47,962 bases of DNA from Candidatus Methanoperedens sp. (GCA_026552855.1 JAPMTX010000146.1:1-47962); one strand, 5' to 3'; positions 24,485 to 34,546 are shown, numbered from the stretch's first letter. Made by a program: numbers and translations. The notes: generated by a model not told the origin, from the letters alone.

Positions 24485-25594
24485 TTATTTATCCTTTTCT
24501 AAAGAGATGACACTGATATTCGCGGAGTCTTGTCTGGATCCCGATAAAAAGGCAAGATTTGCCTGTAGTAAAGTTGCTTCAGACGCAATCTCGTTAGCCA
24601 GTCCCATGATCTCCTTAGATGGCGCGCTCTCAGCCTCAGCGACAACGAAGCACTCTTCGTTCTCAAGCGCCCTCTTGACAGTCCTGCTCTCTGGAATGAC
24701 AGCTACCACGCTCGTCTCAAGCATCCTCTCTATCTCGTCTATCCACCTCTCGTCGCGGTCAGCCCTGTTGAGCACCGCGCCCAGTATTTTCACGCCTTTC
24801 TTCTCAAGTAGGACCTTCATGTTAAGACCATCCAGCACCGAGGCTTTATCGGGGTTCATGATGATCAGTGCTTCCATATTGTCCCGGAGCGCATCCACAG
24901 CCTCCCTGCCCGGGGGCATGTCGAGTATCACGTAATCGCTTTCTACAGGAAGTTCTTTCAGCAGATTCCTTATCTTCTCAGTGTTCCCCCCGCTGTAGCC
25001 GTCGAGCATAACCCCCGGAGGTATCACTGTTGTGCCCGCAGGTCCCGCATAGGTGACGCGCTCAATCCCGAGCCTGCCCTCCAGCACGTCTATTAAACCA
25101 ACTGGCGGACTCCTAAGACCCGTGATTATCTCCAGGTTCGGCATCGCAAGGTCCATATCGACGATAGTGACCCTGCTGCCCAGCTTTGAGAGCGCCACGC
25201 CCAGGTTGGCGGCTACTGTGGTTTTCCCCACGCCGCCTTTGCCGCTGGCGATAGCTATGATGCGCCGCTTCCCTGCCTGCGGTATCTTTTTCATAACCTG
25301 CTTCTGTTCCTCTTCTTTCTCCTCTCCCCTCAGGTATTCGATGAGATGCATCACAACCCCTATGACCAGGAAATAGTACCCATATGTTGCAAGGTTATTG
25401 GCAAAGTCTTCGTTATTTGCTACAGCCAGTGCCGCTCCGAGAAGGAGCAGCAGCGCTGCAGCTACAGGGAGCCTGGTATCTATCCTGTATGCTAAAGCCA
25501 CGAAGAAGTAAAGGAATACCAGCCTGCTTATGGTTTCCTGGATAACGTTTTGAAGGAGAAGGAGCAGTATCAGCCCGGCGGCAACTATAAGCAC
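24485..25594 (-). CDS. Membrane-anchored MinD/ParA-type ATPase
   Basis: This 369-residue protein fuses an N-terminal membrane domain (residues 1-88, three or four helices) to a cytoplasmic P-loop ATPase. The deviant Walker A is SGKGGVGKTTVAANLG (residues 117-132). VDMDLAMPNLEI and YVILDMPPG are the A' and B motifs. MinD proteins normally bind the membrane through a C-terminal amphipathic helix. Here the anchor is permanent and at the other end, with an acidic linker EEKEEEQ between. The start is GTG, with GAGGAG about 11 bases upstream. A role in positioning surface or glycan machinery would fit the location but is inference. Confidence 0.85.
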   Translation of the reverse strand: MLIVAAGLILLLLLQNVIQETISRLVFLYFFVALAYRIDTRLPVAAALLLLLGAALAVANNEDFANNLATYGYYFLVIGVVMHLIEYLRGEEKEEEQKQVMKKIPQAGKRRIIAIASGKGGVGKTTVAANLGVALSKLGSRVTIVDMDLAMPNLEIITGLRSPPVGLIDVLEGRLGIERVTYAGPAGTTVIPPGVMLDGYSGGNTEKIRNLLKELPVESDYVILDMPPGREAVDALRDNMEALIIMNPDKASVLDGLNMKVLLEKKGVKILGAVLNRADRDERWIDEIERMLETSVVAVIPESRTVKRALENEECFVVAEAESAPSKEIMGLANEIASEATLLQANLAFLSGSRQDSANISVISLEKDK

Positions 25595-25752
25595 CTGTCT
25601 ATACTCCTCGGTCGCCCTCCTGATCTGTATGGGGAGAATTCTCTCACCTCTGCCTTACTTACTGGATAGGGAAGAATATATTTATATCTTTTCAAAGAAA
25701 AAGCAGATATAATTTTGCTGAACAGGAGGAAGTTATTAATATTCCTAATCAG

Positions 25753-25787
25753 TTATAGTGTAAGTAATAGTATAAATAACACTATAA
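25753..25787. promoter_or_regulatory. Inverted repeat TTATAGTGT-N17-ACACTATAA
   Basis: Perfect 9-base arms at 25753-25761 and 25779-25787 around AGTATAAATA-containing spacer. It lies in the 339-base gene-free stretch between the divergent MinD-like and LamG-like genes and could be the operator of either. A short GCAGATGAGCGCAGATGAT repeat-like stretch follows at 25793-25811. Confidence 0.5.
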
Positions 25788-25830
25788 ATAACCGCAGATG
25801 AGCGCAGATGATATTAACACTCCTGGGCAT

Positions 25831-25912
25831 CACCTGCGCGGGTGCAGTTACGGGTACTTATCCGGGTTGGAACTATCGGATAGAAAAACATTGCATGCGG
25901 CAAAAAAGCCGC
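25831..25912 (+). other. Hairpin-rich leader of the LamG-like gene
   Basis: Three consecutive potential hairpins precede the ribosome binding site: CACC/GGTG (25831-25844), TATCCG/CGGATA (25859-25882) and GCGGC/GCCGC over six A residues (25897-25912). I do not recognise a known riboswitch class. Confidence 0.35.
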
Positions 25913-25933
25913 CGGGAACAGGTCGGAGGTAAA

Positions 25934-27337
25934 ATGTCGGGTCAAGAGAGGGAAAAGATAATGGAGAAGCGCTCCTCAATGAGGAGCTGGCGCGAGAGGG
26001 GAGGGAAGGTGCTTCCCAGGGGAGAGCTTATCGGTGTATCTCTTATAGCATTGATTTTTATCGGTCTCATAGCCTCCTCCTTCTTCGGCGTGCCGCAGGA
26101 CGGCAACTCAACATCTCCCGAACAGCTGAATAAGACGGCTGCCCCGACGCCAGCCAAAGCCTCAAATCCCGTTCTCCAGGCATCCATACCTGCGCCCAGT
26201 ATAAGGATTAACTCACCGGAGAACACGACTTACAATACAAGCACGCCTCCGCTGGATTTTATTGTGGCGGGGAGCGGGCTGGACAGTGTCTTGCTCTCGG
26301 TGGATGATGGCCCTCAAATAGCGGTTCCGCATGATGGGACTGTTGCTAAGATAGATTTTGCCAGGTTAAATCCGCTGTTTATTGATGATTTCAGCGGGTC
26401 AAACGAAGGGTTGTGGACAGAGAGCGGTAGCTGGAGGATAGATGGCGGGAAATATATCACAACAGGAGGGGTGTCATCTTTCGGCAATTCAGATTGGGAT
26501 AATTATATTGTCGAGGTGAAAACAAGACTTATTTCTGGAAATGATATATCCATAGACCAGAAATGGAATAGTCTCAGCAATTTCTACGCTTTGAAAACTG
26601 GAGATGCTTACGATACTTTCGTCTTGAATAAAGTGGATGATATAGGCTTCACTAATTTGTTTAATACACAGCTTTCCAACATCGATTCTGCTGGCTGGCA
26701 TAATTGGAGAATCATAGCTAACGGCAGCAAAATACAGGCGTTCATTGACGGAACCCAATATATTGATTATACAGACAACAATAACCCCTATCTAAAAGGG
26801 AATCTACGTCTACGTGTAACGAATTCAAATGCTGAATACGATTACATTCATATTTACAAACCCCTCTTAGATGGAGAACACAAACTTACTATATTTGCCA
26901 ATAACACTGCTGGTAATTCTTCCAGCCAAATCGCTTATTTCACTATTAACACAACCTTGGCAAAAGTTGATGAGAATATAGTTGGGAAAATCGGTGTTCC
27001 TTTTGTTAAAAACGGATTTGAAGTTACTGTAAAGAGCGCAACACCTTGGAACCAGTATACAAATGTCTGGCTCTCTATTAAGAATCTCGGGAATGAAGAC
27101 AAAATTCTTAAACTTGGACCGGGTAATATCGTTATAGATAGCAAGGGACAGCAGTATGAAAGCATTAATATTCCAAAAAGCAAAGAAATAACCCAGACTA
27201 ATTTATACCCTCAGGCAATGGTAGAAGGAGGAATATATTTTGATAAAATTACCGACGGCAGCAGGAGTTTAAAGAGACTTGTGTTATATGTAAACGGAGA
27301 GAAGCTTGAATTTGCGCTTGATGTAAGTAAGTCCTAA
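25934..27337 (+). CDS. Membrane-anchored surface protein with LamG-like domain
   Basis: The protein is 467 residues from the ATG at 25934, preceded by GGAGGT. An earlier ATG at 25808 would run through the structured leader. A basic cytoplasmic N-terminus (about 30 residues) precedes one membrane helix (LIGVSLIALIFIGLIASSFF). The outer part has a Ser/Thr/Pro-rich linker and a beta-sandwich of the LamG or 3-keto-disaccharide-hydrolase kind (about residues 155-315; DDFSGSNEGLWTESGSW, then WHNWRIIANGSKIQAFIDG). A final Ig-like domain of DUF4352 type (about 345-460; GVPFVKNGFEVTVKSA) follows. Topology is N-in, so it is tail-outside without archaeosortase processing. It probably binds carbohydrate, from the domain type only. 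Confidence 0.78.
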   Translation: MSGQEREKIMEKRSSMRSWRERGGKVLPRGELIGVSLIALIFIGLIASSFFGVPQDGNSTSPEQLNKTAAPTPAKASNPVLQASIPAPSIRINSPENTTYNTSTPPLDFIVAGSGLDSVLLSVDDGPQIAVPHDGTVAKIDFARLNPLFIDDFSGSNEGLWTESGSWRIDGGKYITTGGVSSFGNSDWDNYIVEVKTRLISGNDISIDQKWNSLSNFYALKTGDAYDTFVLNKVDDIGFTNLFNTQLSNIDSAGWHNWRIIANGSKIQAFIDGTQYIDYTDNNNPYLKGNLRLRVTNSNAEYDYIHIYKPLLDGEHKLTIFANNTAGNSSSQIAYFTINTTLAKVDENIVGKIGVPFVKNGFEVTVKSATPWNQYTNVWLSIKNLGNEDKILKLGPGNIVIDSKGQQYESINIPKSKEITQTNLYPQAMVEGGIYFDKITDGSRSLKRLVLYVNGEKLEFALDVSKS

Positions 27338-27454
27338 CACGAGGTGTTGGTTTTAAATGGTATACTTTACAATTATTCTCAGACTCTATAAGTGATAAGA
27401 TTACTTGTTCTTTCAAAAAAGAAACAAATAAAGGACGATTACAATAAAAGATCA

Positions 27455-29536
27455 CTAATTCTTTTGCGTGATTATTTTTCTATCTAAGTCCAAGTAAATT
27501 GCAACTAATACTATGAATGCAAGCAGGGAGATTATATAGGAGGGAAGATAAATCCCATAAAAACGCCAATATTTTATCTCTTTGCTATTTGTTTTATTCA
27601 CTTCATATACATTTACCACCCCATAAGCCATCAATGGCTTTTTACCATCCAATTCCCAGCTATCTGAATAAGGTTCTGTGAAAATTAAATACTTTTTGGA
27701 TATATTCTCTGTCAGCTCATATTTCCCCTGGCTTTTCTTATCGTATTTCAAAACTTTTCGCTCTAAATTTTCTTGAGCGTTTAATAACGAATCACCGATA
27801 AAATAAACTCTTTGTGTGATGTCTTCATCTTTGCTCCTTTCGAGAAGTTCTCTCCAATCCTTAATGTAAGTAATGCCATCGACTTCATATATTTTCGAAA
27901 CCTCATGCTTATTCTCAAAAACATAGAAGTTCTCAGTTTCTTTCACAAGCTTAAGGTCGCTCTGGTTGAAAAGAAAGGAATACCCCTTATAATCCACCTC
28001 TTTGACGAGAAGAACATATTTAATGTTAAGCGGTACTATTAGTTCGCCGAAATTTGTAATGTTCTGTTTCTCTTTAAGTAAGAAATCAATATATCGCTGG
28101 TCTGAAGAATTAACTTGGTTATAAATTTCACCAATCTCAATATTCTTTCCACTTATGACCCCTTTATCAAAGAAATACTGCGCTGGATTTGCTATCCGTT
28201 TATCTTTATTGAGGATCCAGTGGAAATTCATATACATGTGCCAGGGTAAAAAAAGTACCTTGAAATCCTGAGTATCATTATTTAAAAACTGATTTACTTC
28301 ATACCAGTCAGTTGGGTAATCAATTGGTTTAATCTGTCCAGCAAATCCATTGAAAAACGTGAATGAGTATATAAAAGGTGTTACTAAAGCTAAAGAGATA
28401 AATGCGAATAAGAAATATCTGTTCCTGCGTTCCTCAATTCTAATTCCTTCGGAAAGATTCTTCACACCCAATGCTCCAAGATAAGAGTAGGCTAAAACTA
28501 AAAGAGTTACGAACTTGTGCGAGTCTCTCATCCCTTTTAACGGCGTATGGTTAAACAGCCAGAGGAAATTCCCAGATAAAGGGCTCCATACTCCTGCTGC
28601 AAGTATGAGCCCAACGATCGCAATAACTCCAAAGCTCTTAATATAAACTCCAATTTCTTTATCCTTATAATAAGAAATAAAGCCATAAACTGATAAAAAC
28701 AAAATAAAGGAGAATAAAACTTCCCAGATGGGTAGAAAATCTTTTGCATAAATATATCCGTCTCGCCAGAAGCCGTACATACTTGAGATAGTAAAAACTG
28801 CGTTGAAGCTGGCGGTAGTGGGAGAGAAAGAGTATACATCGGATTGAGAGATATTATCTAAAAGTTTATTTTTAGCTGTGAGTAAGGGTAGCAGCCAATA
28901 TGAACTTAACAATAAAACAAAAATTATTAATACAAAAAAATTTTTTATAAGTTTGAAATCTTGCTTTTGCGATAGTTTAAAAATTAAGAGTATAAAAATA
29001 ATTATCAAAGATAAAAGTAGCATATGGATGTTGAATATCCCTACTAATGTTAACAAGAATATAGCTTCTATCATATTATATTTTTTTTGTTCATTCAAAA
29101 AATTGATAAAACTTTTTATTGCAAAAGGTAAGACCGCATAGCCTAGTAAAAACATCCATTGTCCAGCAAGAAATCGCACATAGACAAATGGATTAAGCAT
29201 ATAAATAATACCTGCAAAATAACATGGAATTTGTGATTTGGAGTTTATAAGAGAATGTCCTGCAATTCCTGATATACAAAGAGTAAAAAGCAGAATTAAT
29301 TTTTCAACAAATTGAACACCAGCAATGAAGGTTAATAGCTTAGTAAAACTGAGAAAAACAAGAAATCCTCCATATTCTGGTTGTGCAAATCCATAAAAAA
29401 GTTCAGATGTTCGAATATTTATAAAATTATGCGAGAACGGCATATCTAGCAGTATCACATAACCCGGGTTAAAAATAAAATATAAAACTGAAATAGACAA
29501 AACCAAATAGAACAGAGGGTATATTTTTTTTACCAT
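27455..29536 (-). CDS. Large multi-pass membrane protein, GT-C-like glycosyltransferase
   Basis: The 693 residues comprise about ten to twelve transmembrane helices (residues 1-400), then a soluble outer domain of about 260 residues and a final helix (YLPSYIISLLAFIVLVAIYL). This is the layout of GT-C enzymes and YfhO/arabinofuranosyltransferase-like proteins that use lipid-linked sugars on the outer face. Motifs supporting the class are the early Asp in LLDMPFSHNF and a conserved-looking loop MLNPFVYVRFLAGQW. No WWDYG motif of AglB was found, so it is not the oligosaccharyltransferase. It shares layout with the gene at 31201. It is the last gene of the minus-strand glycan cluster, AT-rich in base use. 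Confidence 0.65.
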   Translation of the reverse strand: MVKKIYPLFYLVLSISVLYFIFNPGYVILLDMPFSHNFINIRTSELFYGFAQPEYGGFLVFLSFTKLLTFIAGVQFVEKLILLFTLCISGIAGHSLINSKSQIPCYFAGIIYMLNPFVYVRFLAGQWMFLLGYAVLPFAIKSFINFLNEQKKYNMIEAIFLLTLVGIFNIHMLLLSLIIIFILLIFKLSQKQDFKLIKNFFVLIIFVLLLSSYWLLPLLTAKNKLLDNISQSDVYSFSPTTASFNAVFTISSMYGFWRDGYIYAKDFLPIWEVLFSFILFLSVYGFISYYKDKEIGVYIKSFGVIAIVGLILAAGVWSPLSGNFLWLFNHTPLKGMRDSHKFVTLLVLAYSYLGALGVKNLSEGIRIEERRNRYFLFAFISLALVTPFIYSFTFFNGFAGQIKPIDYPTDWYEVNQFLNNDTQDFKVLFLPWHMYMNFHWILNKDKRIANPAQYFFDKGVISGKNIEIGEIYNQVNSSDQRYIDFLLKEKQNITNFGELIVPLNIKYVLLVKEVDYKGYSFLFNQSDLKLVKETENFYVFENKHEVSKIYEVDGITYIKDWRELLERSKDEDITQRVYFIGDSLLNAQENLERKVLKYDKKSQGKYELTENISKKYLIFTEPYSDSWELDGKKPLMAYGVVNVYEVNKTNSKEIKYWRFYGIYLPSYIISLLAFIVLVAIYLDLDRKIITQKN

Positions 29537-29627
29537 ATGATTTCAAATCTCATCAAGGTCATTAAATCTCATCAGTCTACTTTTTAATCTCAAACTAATC
29601 AGAGTCCTATTCAATTCACATAATATA

Positions 29628-31220
29628 TTAAATTGTCTTAAATTTCTTTAATTTTCTTATTTGTTGTCTAATCTTATATTTTTCGTCATCGATATTATGG
29701 TTCGTAATAAAATACTTTGGAAGAACACTTGTATCTTCAAAAATTTCTTCTATTACTCTACCATCTAAATCTTTAGGAAGAGGGCATTTGAAGATGTGCA
29801 AAATTGTTGGAGCCAAATCGTATATTTTGGTCCCATTAATTTTGAGTCCTTTTTTAATGTTTTTACCATATGCAAGAAAAATGCCGTGCATTTTGTGAGT
29901 TCCAACCCACTTATTTTGAGTAGTCTCTGCTTTACATGATTCCCACATTACAGGGGCACTAGAGAGAGAAAGTATCAGATCTACTTCATATCCTTCGTTG
30001 GTTAAAATCACTAAATCCGGTGCATCATCTAGATAATTACCCTTGTAAACTTCTTCTTTCTTGAAGACTTTTTTAATGATGTTTTCTTTGGTTACAGGAT
30101 GTATAATTTGTTTCAACCCATACGATATATCATCTCGTATTTTCTCATATTCGCTATCCGTTAACTTGGCTTTATTGATATAGATGGGCCCTTGTTTTAA
30201 GGCGACAGTTAAACTTTTATCGAAATCAATGATTTTCTCAGCACCCTCTTCATTAAATTCACCCGCTTTTGTTGGTATAATCTTCTTTAATTTTATCAAT
30301 AAGGATCTATCAACTTTGTCTAAAATAATAGGAAATATTTTAGTTTTCTTAGTAATATTTATTAGATTATCTTGATTTAAGAACAGTTTATTCAAAAATT
30401 TGATTTGAGCTTTTTTTTTGAACAAATAGTTTTTTTGATATAGCCATTCATTGATATAGAAAGTATCTTTTAGACCTGTAAATCCGTGATCACTCATCAA
30501 AAATATTGTGGAATTTGATCTATCTTGTTCAATCAATTCTCGTATTCCTGAATCTATTATTTTATAAAATTTTAATAGTAAGTTTTTATCATTCCAAAAA
30601 AAATGCATGATATCATCAATATAAAAAATTGTTAAATGTAGAAAGTCTACATAACCCAAATATTTTTTAGCGACTTTAAACCTGATATTTATTAGTTCTT
30701 CAATATCTTTTAACGCCTCTTCTTTATATACATGGATATGGTGTTTAGGATTTACCCTATACTGAAAATCTTCCAAAAGTTCTAGTTTCAATTCTTTTGG
30801 ATAGGTGTAGTCATTAACCTCAAAAGCTGGAAATCCCGCTATCATAAATCCACTAACTTCTTTCGGTGGGAAAGTGGATGGCATATTAATAACACCAACC
30901 TTATAATCTTTTTTGCTAAGATAATCCCATAATTCATCACTTTTAAAAGATTTTGAATCATGAATTTCGAATTTTCTTTTTTTAAAATTTACTTTTGACC
31001 ACCAATAAACTCCTAGCTTCCCTGGGTTTTTCCCTGTAGAATAGCACTTCCATGCAGGAAATGTCACAGGAGGAATGCAGCTCTGTAAGTCCCCATATAC
31101 TCCATTCTCTAACAAATATCGAAAAGTTGGTAATTCATTTTTTTGAATTAGTGGACATATAATATCCCATGTAGCTCCGTCTAGACCGATGACGATCACT
31201 TTACTTTTTTTGCCTGACAT
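29628..31220 (-). CDS. Alkaline-phosphatase-superfamily phosphodiesterase/nucleotide pyrophosphatase
   Basis: This 530-residue protein matches the type I phosphodiesterase branch of the alkaline phosphatase superfamily. The first metal ligand is Asp14 in VIGLDGATWD, the catalytic Thr is Thr53 in PPVTFPAWKCYSTGKNPGKL, and the second metal group is MSDHGFTGL near residue 245. A late His lies in GTHKMHGIFLAYG. No signal peptide is visible, so it probably acts in the cytoplasm. Such enzymes are frequent in archaeal surface-glycan clusters, where they may transfer or remove phosphate-linked groups. The 5' end overlaps the upstream gene by 20 bases. Confidence 0.8.
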   Translation of the reverse strand: MSGKKSKVIVIGLDGATWDIICPLIQKNELPTFRYLLENGVYGDLQSCIPPVTFPAWKCYSTGKNPGKLGVYWWSKVNFKKRKFEIHDSKSFKSDELWDYLSKKDYKVGVINMPSTFPPKEVSGFMIAGFPAFEVNDYTYPKELKLELLEDFQYRVNPKHHIHVYKEEALKDIEELINIRFKVAKKYLGYVDFLHLTIFYIDDIMHFFWNDKNLLLKFYKIIDSGIRELIEQDRSNSTIFLMSDHGFTGLKDTFYINEWLYQKNYLFKKKAQIKFLNKLFLNQDNLINITKKTKIFPIILDKVDRSLLIKLKKIIPTKAGEFNEEGAEKIIDFDKSLTVALKQGPIYINKAKLTDSEYEKIRDDISYGLKQIIHPVTKENIIKKVFKKEEVYKGNYLDDAPDLVILTNEGYEVDLILSLSSAPVMWESCKAETTQNKWVGTHKMHGIFLAYGKNIKKGLKINGTKIYDLAPTILHIFKCPLPKDLDGRVIEEIFEDTSVLPKYFITNHNIDDEKYKIRQQIRKLKKFKTI

Positions 31221-33330
31221 GATTAAAACTCCAGTATAATATATATATAACTAAAAATGAGTATGCGCTGTATGATATTATTGATCCCCAAAAGTATAAT
31301 GCACCATACGCATGTTTTATTTCTACAACCGACCCGGTGTTATTTATTTTAAATCCATTAAGACCTAATATGTTTTCTGATTTTATGCATTTAGAATCTA
31401 TGCATGCTATCCAATTGGAACTATATGATTGGGAAAGTATTAATAAATCAGTATTATTATCAGATACTTTGTAATATGTTGGATTAATCTTAGTATATAT
31501 TACTTTTTCATAATTTGAAATTATATATGCTGGGTTAACTTCAAGTAACGAGTTATTGTTTAGTTTAACTCCATATACACCCCCAAATGGCGGATATCTC
31601 GATTTGAATATAACAAAATTGTCATTTTCAAAGATTATACTATAATTATTCATTTTAAAAAAATCTATGAAATTTTTAGGATTACCTGTGATATATGGGG
31701 CGCCTTGCCAATGATCCATAACATATATTTTAGATAAATTATTTTTTACATCTTTGCGGATCATATATGCTTCAATACTCAAAATCCTTGAATAGTTTTC
31801 CATCGTAGAAATATCATGATTTGATATGGATTGATAAAATTTTTTTATATTAATTATAATATGATTATCATATTCTAAAATACCGCCTTTTCTAATTCCT
31901 ACTACTTGAGGCAATACTGGAATAAGCATATTTTGAATATCTCCACCTGTGCCTCCAGCTTTAAATTCATTTAATTCATATAATTCGTATGGAAATATTG
32001 CAACTCGCCCTGTCAAATTCAAATCATTTATTATATTAGGAAGCGATCGGTATGGCTCTGCTACGCTTAGCTTTTCAATCGAATTAGAGGAGTGAAATTT
32101 ATCTAACCCCCCAAATGTTCCCAATATGGGAAAAAAAACATAAATCATAATACTAAAAAATAACAATACTAATAATATATTTAATGATGGCACATCTTTA
32201 TAATTTCTAAATTTTTCTATCGAGAAGGCAAAAGCCATTGAAAAAAAATAAAAGTAAACAAAATAAAGTTTGTCTGGATTTCTTAGAATACTCCATGAAC
32301 TGAGATCGTTCAAATTCTGAATAGATATTGAGTGAATATACATCAAAATCAAAACTATATTCAATGTTATTAATATACAGAGGAGGAAGCACACAAAATG
32401 TGGATAGTTAGGTTTCCTAAGAAGAAAAGAACTGAAGGTAAATACAAATAATCCAAAATATACCCATTTGTATGAATACTGAGAATTTATATTAATGCTA
32501 TTATAAACAAAATAATTACCATAGTTGCCGCTGATGGATATTATATCTAACGCCGACATATTTGAGTACGCAAATTTAATATCATTTGTTACTTTTTTAT
32601 CGTATGAAGGGTCATTTATTGCCGTTAATCGTGAATCTACAAAACCTAATGTATTTATAGAGAGGAGTGCACCTAGAAGTAGAATCCCTAATAGTGCCCT
32701 GAAATTTTTTGGCTCAGACAATTTTTTTATTGTTATTATAGAATATATAAAAATAAATAAAAAAATTATTATAAAAACTTGAGGTAATAAAGCTATCTCT
32801 AGAGAACTACTTATGATTAAAATAGCAAGATGAAGAGGGTTTTTTTCATTTAAATATGCGTTTTCTGCATATAAGATTAATGGAATTATAGAATAAAAGA
32901 TTCCTGACACATAAGCATTTGTTCCGCCCCAAAAAAAATCAATAGTCATAGGATTTACTGCATATATAAAAGCAGACATGTAAGCAGATATCGGGTGTAT
33001 TTTATAGGTATTTCTCATTAAAAAGTAAAAGGTAACAAATGGAAGAAAAAAAATACTGATCATAAATATTTTCTGAATTACAAGAATACCAAATAAATTC
33101 GATAGCAATGAAAATACAAAATGCGGAAGTCTATATAATATATCATGACCCATTAAATCTTCATCCCATATATAAAAAAACATTTTAATATTTACGGGAG
33201 GAATTGTATTATCTTTATACGTGACGATATTGTTGTATCTGATGAAATCAAAAAGAATAATTAATAAAAATAGGATAAAAAGGAAGAAATTAAATAAATC
33301 TTGTTTGATATATTTCATATAAATCTTCAT
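31201..33330 (-). CDS. Large multi-pass membrane protein, GT-C-like
   Basis: This 709-residue protein has a strongly hydrophobic half (about residues 10-410) and a C-terminal outer domain (about 430-670). It ends with a last helix (ALYFWGSIISYSAYSFLVIY). It is arranged like the protein at 27455 and has a matching loop MSAFIYAVNPMTIDFFWGG, comparable with the loop before MLNPFVYVRF there, so the two are probably distant relatives. The likely role is transfer or assembly of lipid-linked sugars. The exact family is not recognised. Unusually many Ile, Asn, Lys and Tyr codons reflect very low GC. The gene follows the kelch gene with a 5-base gap. Confidence 0.62.
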   Translation of the reverse strand: MKIYMKYIKQDLFNFFLFILFLLIILFDFIRYNNIVTYKDNTIPPVNIKMFFYIWDEDLMGHDILYRLPHFVFSLLSNLFGILVIQKIFMISIFFLPFVTFYFLMRNTYKIHPISAYMSAFIYAVNPMTIDFFWGGTNAYVSGIFYSIIPLILYAENAYLNEKNPLHLAILIISSSLEIALLPQVFIIIFLFIFIYSIITIKKLSEPKNFRALLGILLLGALLSINTLGFVDSRLTAINDPSYDKKVTNDIKFAYSNMSALDIISISGNYGNYFVYNSININSQYSYKWVYFGLFVFTFSSFLLRKPNYPHFVCFLLCILITLNIVLILMYIHSISIQNLNDLSSWSILRNPDKLYFVYFYFFSMAFAFSIEKFRNYKDVPSLNILLVLLFFSIMIYVFFPILGTFGGLDKFHSSNSIEKLSVAEPYRSLPNIINDLNLTGRVAIFPYELYELNEFKAGGTGGDIQNMLIPVLPQVVGIRKGGILEYDNHIIINIKKFYQSISNHDISTMENYSRILSIEAYMIRKDVKNNLSKIYVMDHWQGAPYITGNPKNFIDFFKMNNYSIIFENDNFVIFKSRYPPFGGVYGVKLNNNSLLEVNPAYIISNYEKVIYTKINPTYYKVSDNNTDLLILSQSYSSNWIACIDSKCIKSENILGLNGFKINNTGSVVEIKHAYGALYFWGSIISYSAYSFLVIYILYWSFNHVRQKK

Positions 33331-33335
33331 CTTTG

Positions 33336-34481
33336 CTATTCATTTTTGGTATTATATTTTAATATCCAAGTTGCATTCAAAAACGTCATAGGGTCATGCC
33401 TCCCTCCAAAAAGGAGAAATAAATTAAGAGATGGGTCATATGGCATACCATAATAACCTCCTCTCGCAGGAGGGGTATTAAGAGTCTTTATTTTTGTCCA
33501 GTTTTTATTTGTTGTGTTATATATCCAAGTGTCATTGAATCTTTTACCGAATTGGGAAGTCACTCCTCCGAAAAGCACGAAAAATTTATGTTTTTCATCA
33601 TAAGTAAATGCAACTCTAGCTCTTTCTTCTGGAGCTAAAAAAGTATTAATTTCAGTCCATTTATTCGAAAATATATCATACTCCCATGTATCATTATAAT
33701 ATTCGTCAATCTGGGATTGTTCACCACCGAAAGACAGAACTATGTTTTTATCTGGATCGAAAGCAAGAGCAGCTGATCCTCTAATTGGTAAACCTCTATT
33801 TATCAAGGACCAATTGTCTGAAAGAGTATTGTATATCCATGTTTCTCCACCTGCAGTTCTCATTAAAAAATTGCTTTTTCCTATATATACCAAGCTACTG
33901 TCTGATTGTTTGTATGGACTATTTTTTGGTTTTTTTTCAATCCATTCTTTGGTAGTGACATTAAAAATCCAGGTATCATTGAGTAAATAACTTTTGTTCG
34001 GTTCGTTACACATTCCTCCAAATAAAAGCACTACATTATCGTCAAAATCATATGCCATTGGTATATGAACTCTCGGCAGGGGGGATTTAAGTGTATTAAC
34101 TTTTCTCCATTCGTTTAATGTAATATTATAAATCCAAGTATCGTTCCCACACCAAAAAGTTGTTGCTCTACCCGAATTTTTAACCTCTCCTCCAAAGATT
34201 AAAACCTCATTGTTGCCTATGTATGCCGTAGCATGTGTTGTTCTGGGAAGCGGGGCGATTTTCGGAAATCTTTGTTCCCAAACCATTGAAATTGTTTCTT
34301 GCTGTAAGTTGGTGGTTCCTATACTATTAGGGCCTTTTTTAGACATATCATACATTACCAAAAAAATAAATACAATAATGAAAAAAGCAACTACCATAAT
34401 GAAGAATTTTTTATTAAAAAAAGTATTTCGAATAGATTTGCTAGTAATCATATCATCCTCTGTGTATACTTTATATTTCAA
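33336..34481 (-). CDS. Membrane-anchored kelch-repeat beta-propeller protein
   Basis: The protein has 381 residues. An N-terminal cytoplasmic stretch and a single membrane helix (FFIMVVAFFIIVFIFLVMY) place the rest outside. Six kelch units follow from about residue 75, each with a GG pair and a Trp-Tyr motif such as NDTWIYNITLNEW, NDTWIFNVTTKEW and NDTWEYDIFSNKW. This is a full six-bladed propeller. It is a probable carbohydrate-binding or scaffold protein rather than an enzyme, since no oxidase residues are apparent. It lies between a GT4 gene and the two GT-C-like genes, in the same direction. Confidence 0.8.
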   Translation of the reverse strand: MKYKVYTEDDMITSKSIRNTFFNKKFFIMVVAFFIIVFIFLVMYDMSKKGPNSIGTTNLQQETISMVWEQRFPKIAPLPRTTHATAYIGNNEVLIFGGEVKNSGRATTFWCGNDTWIYNITLNEWRKVNTLKSPLPRVHIPMAYDFDDNVVLLFGGMCNEPNKSYLLNDTWIFNVTTKEWIEKKPKNSPYKQSDSSLVYIGKSNFLMRTAGGETWIYNTLSDNWSLINRGLPIRGSAALAFDPDKNIVLSFGGEQSQIDEYYNDTWEYDIFSNKWTEINTFLAPEERARVAFTYDEKHKFFVLFGGVTSQFGKRFNDTWIYNTTNKNWTKIKTLNTPPARGGYYGMPYDPSLNLFLLFGGRHDPMTFLNATWILKYNTKNE

Positions 34482-34546
34482 TTCTATAGATTTGAATATT
34501 AGTTAACTTTAAGTAGCATTGTAATTCGAAACATATTGCCCATGCT

